Origin: Strigamia acuminata | Lineage: Eukaryota; Arthropoda; Chilopoda; Geophilomorpha; Linotaeniidae | Length of the DNA stretch: 64,000 nt | NCBI GenBank assembly: GCA_949358305.1 | Contig: OX442314.1 | Location: 57,669,369 to 57,733,368, forward strand | Reading direction: 5' to 3' | Made by a program: the position numbers and the translations under genes | Notes under the pieces: generated by a model | The model's input: only the letters and a program-made list of their open reading frames with translations | Database searches by the model: none | Told to the model about the DNA's origin: nothing | Shown: positions 60,917-64,000 of the stretch, piece by piece | Position numbering within the stretch: the first letter of the stretch is position 1 | Layout of the letters: each line of letters starts with the position of its first letter

Positions 60917-63900
60917 ATGGCGGAATCGACTAACAATGGGCACCACTCAACGCACCTGAATCAAATCAAAAAGTTGGAGGGAATTTCAAACTTCAACAAC
61001 TGGAAGTTTGCAATGGAGATGCAGCTAGTGAGAGAAGGGCTGTGGGAGTATGTGACTGAAACCAAGGATGATAAAAATAAAAGTCGCCTTGCATTGGCAA
61101 CCATCGCGCTGGGCGTACGAGAACACATCTACCAAGAAGTGAGACGTTTCACAACGGCAAAAGGAGCGTGGGACAACCTGGTAAAGCTCTACCAAGACAA
61201 GAGTTTGGGAAGCCAGGTATCGCTCCTAACGGACTTAATAAACGTGAAATATGGCGACTGCAAGGACATGTCGGAATATATTGGCAAAAAGGTCACAATT
61301 GGCCAACAGCTAAACGATATGGACTATAAAGTTGATGACAAAATGATGGCAGCAATGCTGTTAGCCACACTTCCAGACGACTTCAAGCCAATGATAATGG
61401 CGATTGAAAACTGCGGCTCGGATATTACGGTCGAATATGTGAAGGTGAGGTTGCTGCAAGAAGCGCAAAAACGTGAAAAAGACGTGACTAGTGCAGCTCT
61501 CAGTTCTAGCGTTGGAAACGAACGTTTTAAGCGCCGGGAAGGAAACGATAACTCTTATCAAATCAAGTGCCATAGGTGTCACAAGCTTGGGCAGAAACGA
61601 GCGGACTGTCGTGTAAAAATATCGAAAAATTCGGAGAAAAGTGCGGAAAAAAATGCGGAAAAACCTGCCAACAAGTCGTATATTGCAACGGTCGTCTCAG
61701 TATCGGCGATGGTAACGAGATCATCACGTACAGACTGGATCATGGACTCTGGAGCGTCACGACACATGTCGTCGCAACGTGAGCAGTTTGGAAATTTAAA
61801 AAACGTGCCTAAAATTGTGGTTAACACTGCAAATGGTGGAATACTCTACGGAGAACACACAGGGACTGTTGAATTGACTGTATTGTTAAATGGAAAACCA
61901 GAAATGGTGGAATTCCGAGAAGTGTATTTTGTGCCTGGATTGGATGAAAATTTATTGTCAATTCGACAACTTGAAAAAAATGGCGCAGACATTCGATTTC
62001 GTAGAGGACGATGCGAGATAAGAAAGAATGGTGATTTAATGCTGGCCACCTCGTGTGACCATGACGAGTTGTATCGATTGGACATTGTTGCGGCGGGCAA
62101 GAGCGGACGAGCCTTGAAATGTGCAACCTCTTCGCGCGACGTGGACAATGAAATTTGGCACCGACGACTCGGACACCTGAGTAATGGTGGAATGAAAACT
62201 TTGCGCAACTTGGTCAACGGTTTTAATGTCTCAAATAAAGAACCGGACTCGATCAAAATTTGTGAGACCTGTTTGAAAGGTAAACAACATCGAATGCCTT
62301 TTCCGAAAAATAAAACTACTCGATCGGATGAAAAATTGGACCTTGTGCACTCTGACGTGTGCGGACCAATGACGAATGCAACAATGGGCGGTGCGAGATA
62401 TTTCTTAACGTTTATTGATGATCACTCGAGAAAGACATTTGTTTATTTGTTGAAACACAAAAATGAAGTTTTTGGAAAATTTAAAGAATTCAAGGTGCTC
62501 GTGGAGAAACAAACAGGGCAAAACATCAAGCGTTTTCGAACCGATAATGGCAAGGAATACGTCGGAAACGAATTTAAAGATTATATGGCACAAAATGGAA
62601 TTGTGCACGAATTGACGGTGCCATACACGCCGGAACAAAATGGCGTCTCGGAAAGAACGAACAGGACGCTGGTGGAAAAGGCGAGATCAATGCTGAGGGA
62701 CGCGTCGCTAGGCAACCAGTACTGGGGAGAAGCCATCGTAACAGCAACGTATTTAAAAAATCGGTCGCCAACAGCAGCAGTTCGAGACATGACTCCAGAG
62801 GAAGTTTGGAGTGGTGAAATACCCAACATTGGTTTTTTGCGCACCTTCGGATGTATTGCGCATTCTCACATTCCAAAAGAAAAACGCCGGAAATGGGGCG
62901 TGAAAAGTGAAAAATTGACTTTAATGGGATATTGCGAGACAACAAAGGGGTACCGACTGATTAATACCACCACTCAGAAAATAACGATATCACGTGACGT
63001 TGTGTTTGATGAAAGCACAAGCACCGGAAATAATACGAACTCTGACCAAATGAATGACTCTTTCTATGTTTTTGCAGAAACGATTAGACATGATGGCGAA
63101 ATTTTGGCGCCTGTAAGCGGAAATGACAATACTGCGCACGACGGCGAGGAAACAATTGAACTCGCTGCCCCCGATCAACACTGCAACAATACACAAGCAG
63201 TGGATGCGATCGAAAATGATCAAATTGATGTAACTGGCGCAAATGACGTTTTTGAATCCGAGGACGAGGACGACGGTGCTGTAGCAGACGAGCCTGCACC
63301 ACAGCAGTTGCGACGCAACCCACCACGAAACTGCGGACCTCCGAGGCGCCTGGCGGAACATTATGCGCTCTACACAGCGATGGAGCAGGCCGGGGACGAT
63401 CCAGATTCATACAGCGAAGCTATGCAACGCCCCGACTCAGAAGAGTGGAAACAGGCGGTAAAGGAGGAACTGGACTCGATGGACAAATGCAAGACGTGGG
63501 AACTTGCTGACCTGCCACCAGGAAGAAAATCGATTTCCTGTCGTTGGGTCTTTAGAGTCAAATGAACGGCAGATGAAACTGTGGAGCGGTACAAAGCCCG
63601 CTTAGTAGCACATGGCTGCTCCCAGATCAACGGTATAGACTATGACGAAACGTTCTCACCAGTGGTCAAATATACAACTTTGCGGTTGCTTTTGGCGATG
63701 GCAGCCGCAAACGGGTGGGAAATAGACCAAATGGATGCAGTGACGGCTTTTCTTCACGGCGAATTAAAGGAAGAAATCTACATGCAACAACCGGAGGGAC
63801 TTGACAAACAGCCTGGAAAAATAAAATACTGTGGCTTGAAAAAGGCAATATATGGACTGAAACAGGCCGGGCGTGCCTGGTACGAGCTCCTCGACCGGGG

Positions 63901-64000
63901 CTTGTTGGACATCGGTTTGGTTCGCTGTGATTTCGACAGTTGTGTTTACATTGTGCGTGAAGAAAAAGGGATTGTCATTGTTGCAGTCTACGTTGACGAC
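60917..64000 (+). pseudogene. gag-pol: Ty1/copia Gag-Pol, one internal stop, runs off window
   Basis: A single frame from ATG 60917. Gag with FNNWKFAMEMQLVREGLW covers about 1-210. The zinc knuckle at about 217-230 reads CHRCHKLGQKRADC, with Gln in place of the zinc-binding His. Protease: MDSGASRHMS, about 275. Integrase: zinc region WHRRLGHLSNGG...CETCLKGKQ (about 413-455), then HSDVCGPM (478), FRTDNGKEY (539) and PEQNGVSERTNR (570). RT begins near 855 with EEWKQAVKEELDSM and WVFRVK. A TGA at 63563-63565 interrupts the same frame, which then continues ERYKARLVAHGCSQ, DAVTAFLHGELKEE and IYGLKQAGRAWYE to the catalytic YVDD at the window end. The order protease-integrase-RT is Ty1/copia. Confidence 0.93.

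Overview
This is a metazoan, probably arthropod, genome window. The recognisable introns are very short (about 44 to 70 bp, GT-AG), most of the sequence is transposon-derived, and nearly every animal transposon class is present: Ty3/gypsy, Ty1/copia, BEL/Pao, hAT, P, MULE, THAP/Kolobok-like and EnSpm/CACTA. A short-intron crustacean or hexapod would fit, but the species cannot be read from the sequence. There is no bacterial gene organisation. No tRNA or rRNA gene was seen.

Layout. 1-2400: unrecognised, pyrimidine-rich sequence with two unassigned ORFs. 2450-2890: broken aquaporin fragment. 3069-4466: frameshifted hAT transposase. 5034-5895 (minus): tail of a gypsy integrase. 7280-10044: adjoining remnants of P, MULE, gypsy RT and BEL/Pao. 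10385-13665: two copies of a hairpin-rich dispersed repeat around an inverted, truncated LTR plus leader of family A. 13800-37593: complete Ty3/gypsy element A, split inside its RT by complete Ty3/gypsy element B (19535-32488). 38240-41290: foldback MITE and THAP/Kolobok-like remnant. 41881-43615: divergent A-family LTR carrying a hAT foldback element. 43750-44330: second hairpin array. 44490-50528: unrecognised small genes, including a duplicated family with a GYPH motif. 51100-54632: decayed EnSpm/CACTA transposase followed by a DUF4806-like ORF. 54852-57300: P remnant, more hairpin repeats and a tandem repeat. 57305 to the gap (59835-60034): 5' part of Ty3/gypsy element D. 60761-64000: Ty1/copia element running off the window with YVDD as its last residues.

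How the parts work together. Elements A and B are both young by eye: A LTRs differ by 3 substitutions and one 11-bp duplication, B LTRs by 3 substitutions in 1139 bp. Both keep perfect 4-bp target-site duplications (GAGC for A, CCGT for B). Both place pol in the -1 frame of gag behind a canonical slippery heptamer (G_GGA_AAC in A, A_AAA_AAC in B) followed 8 to 9 nt later by a 7-bp stem. Both carry a third, non-envelope ORF; the ORF3 of B needs splicing of a 351-nt intron.

The most unusual structure is in the LTR of B: seven consecutive hairpins whose stems differ but pair perfectly or with wobbles, all capped by nearly the same bulge and apex (TC bulge, GAG-CTTG-CTC or GAG-TTTA-CTC). A second array with the same layout but another constant apex (TTGATTAAATTC) lies at 43772-43972. 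The dispersed repeat and the A LTR also carry covarying hairpins. This suggests a class of structured RNA signals in the retroelements of this genome, possibly recognised by a Gag or ORF3 protein; that role is inference.
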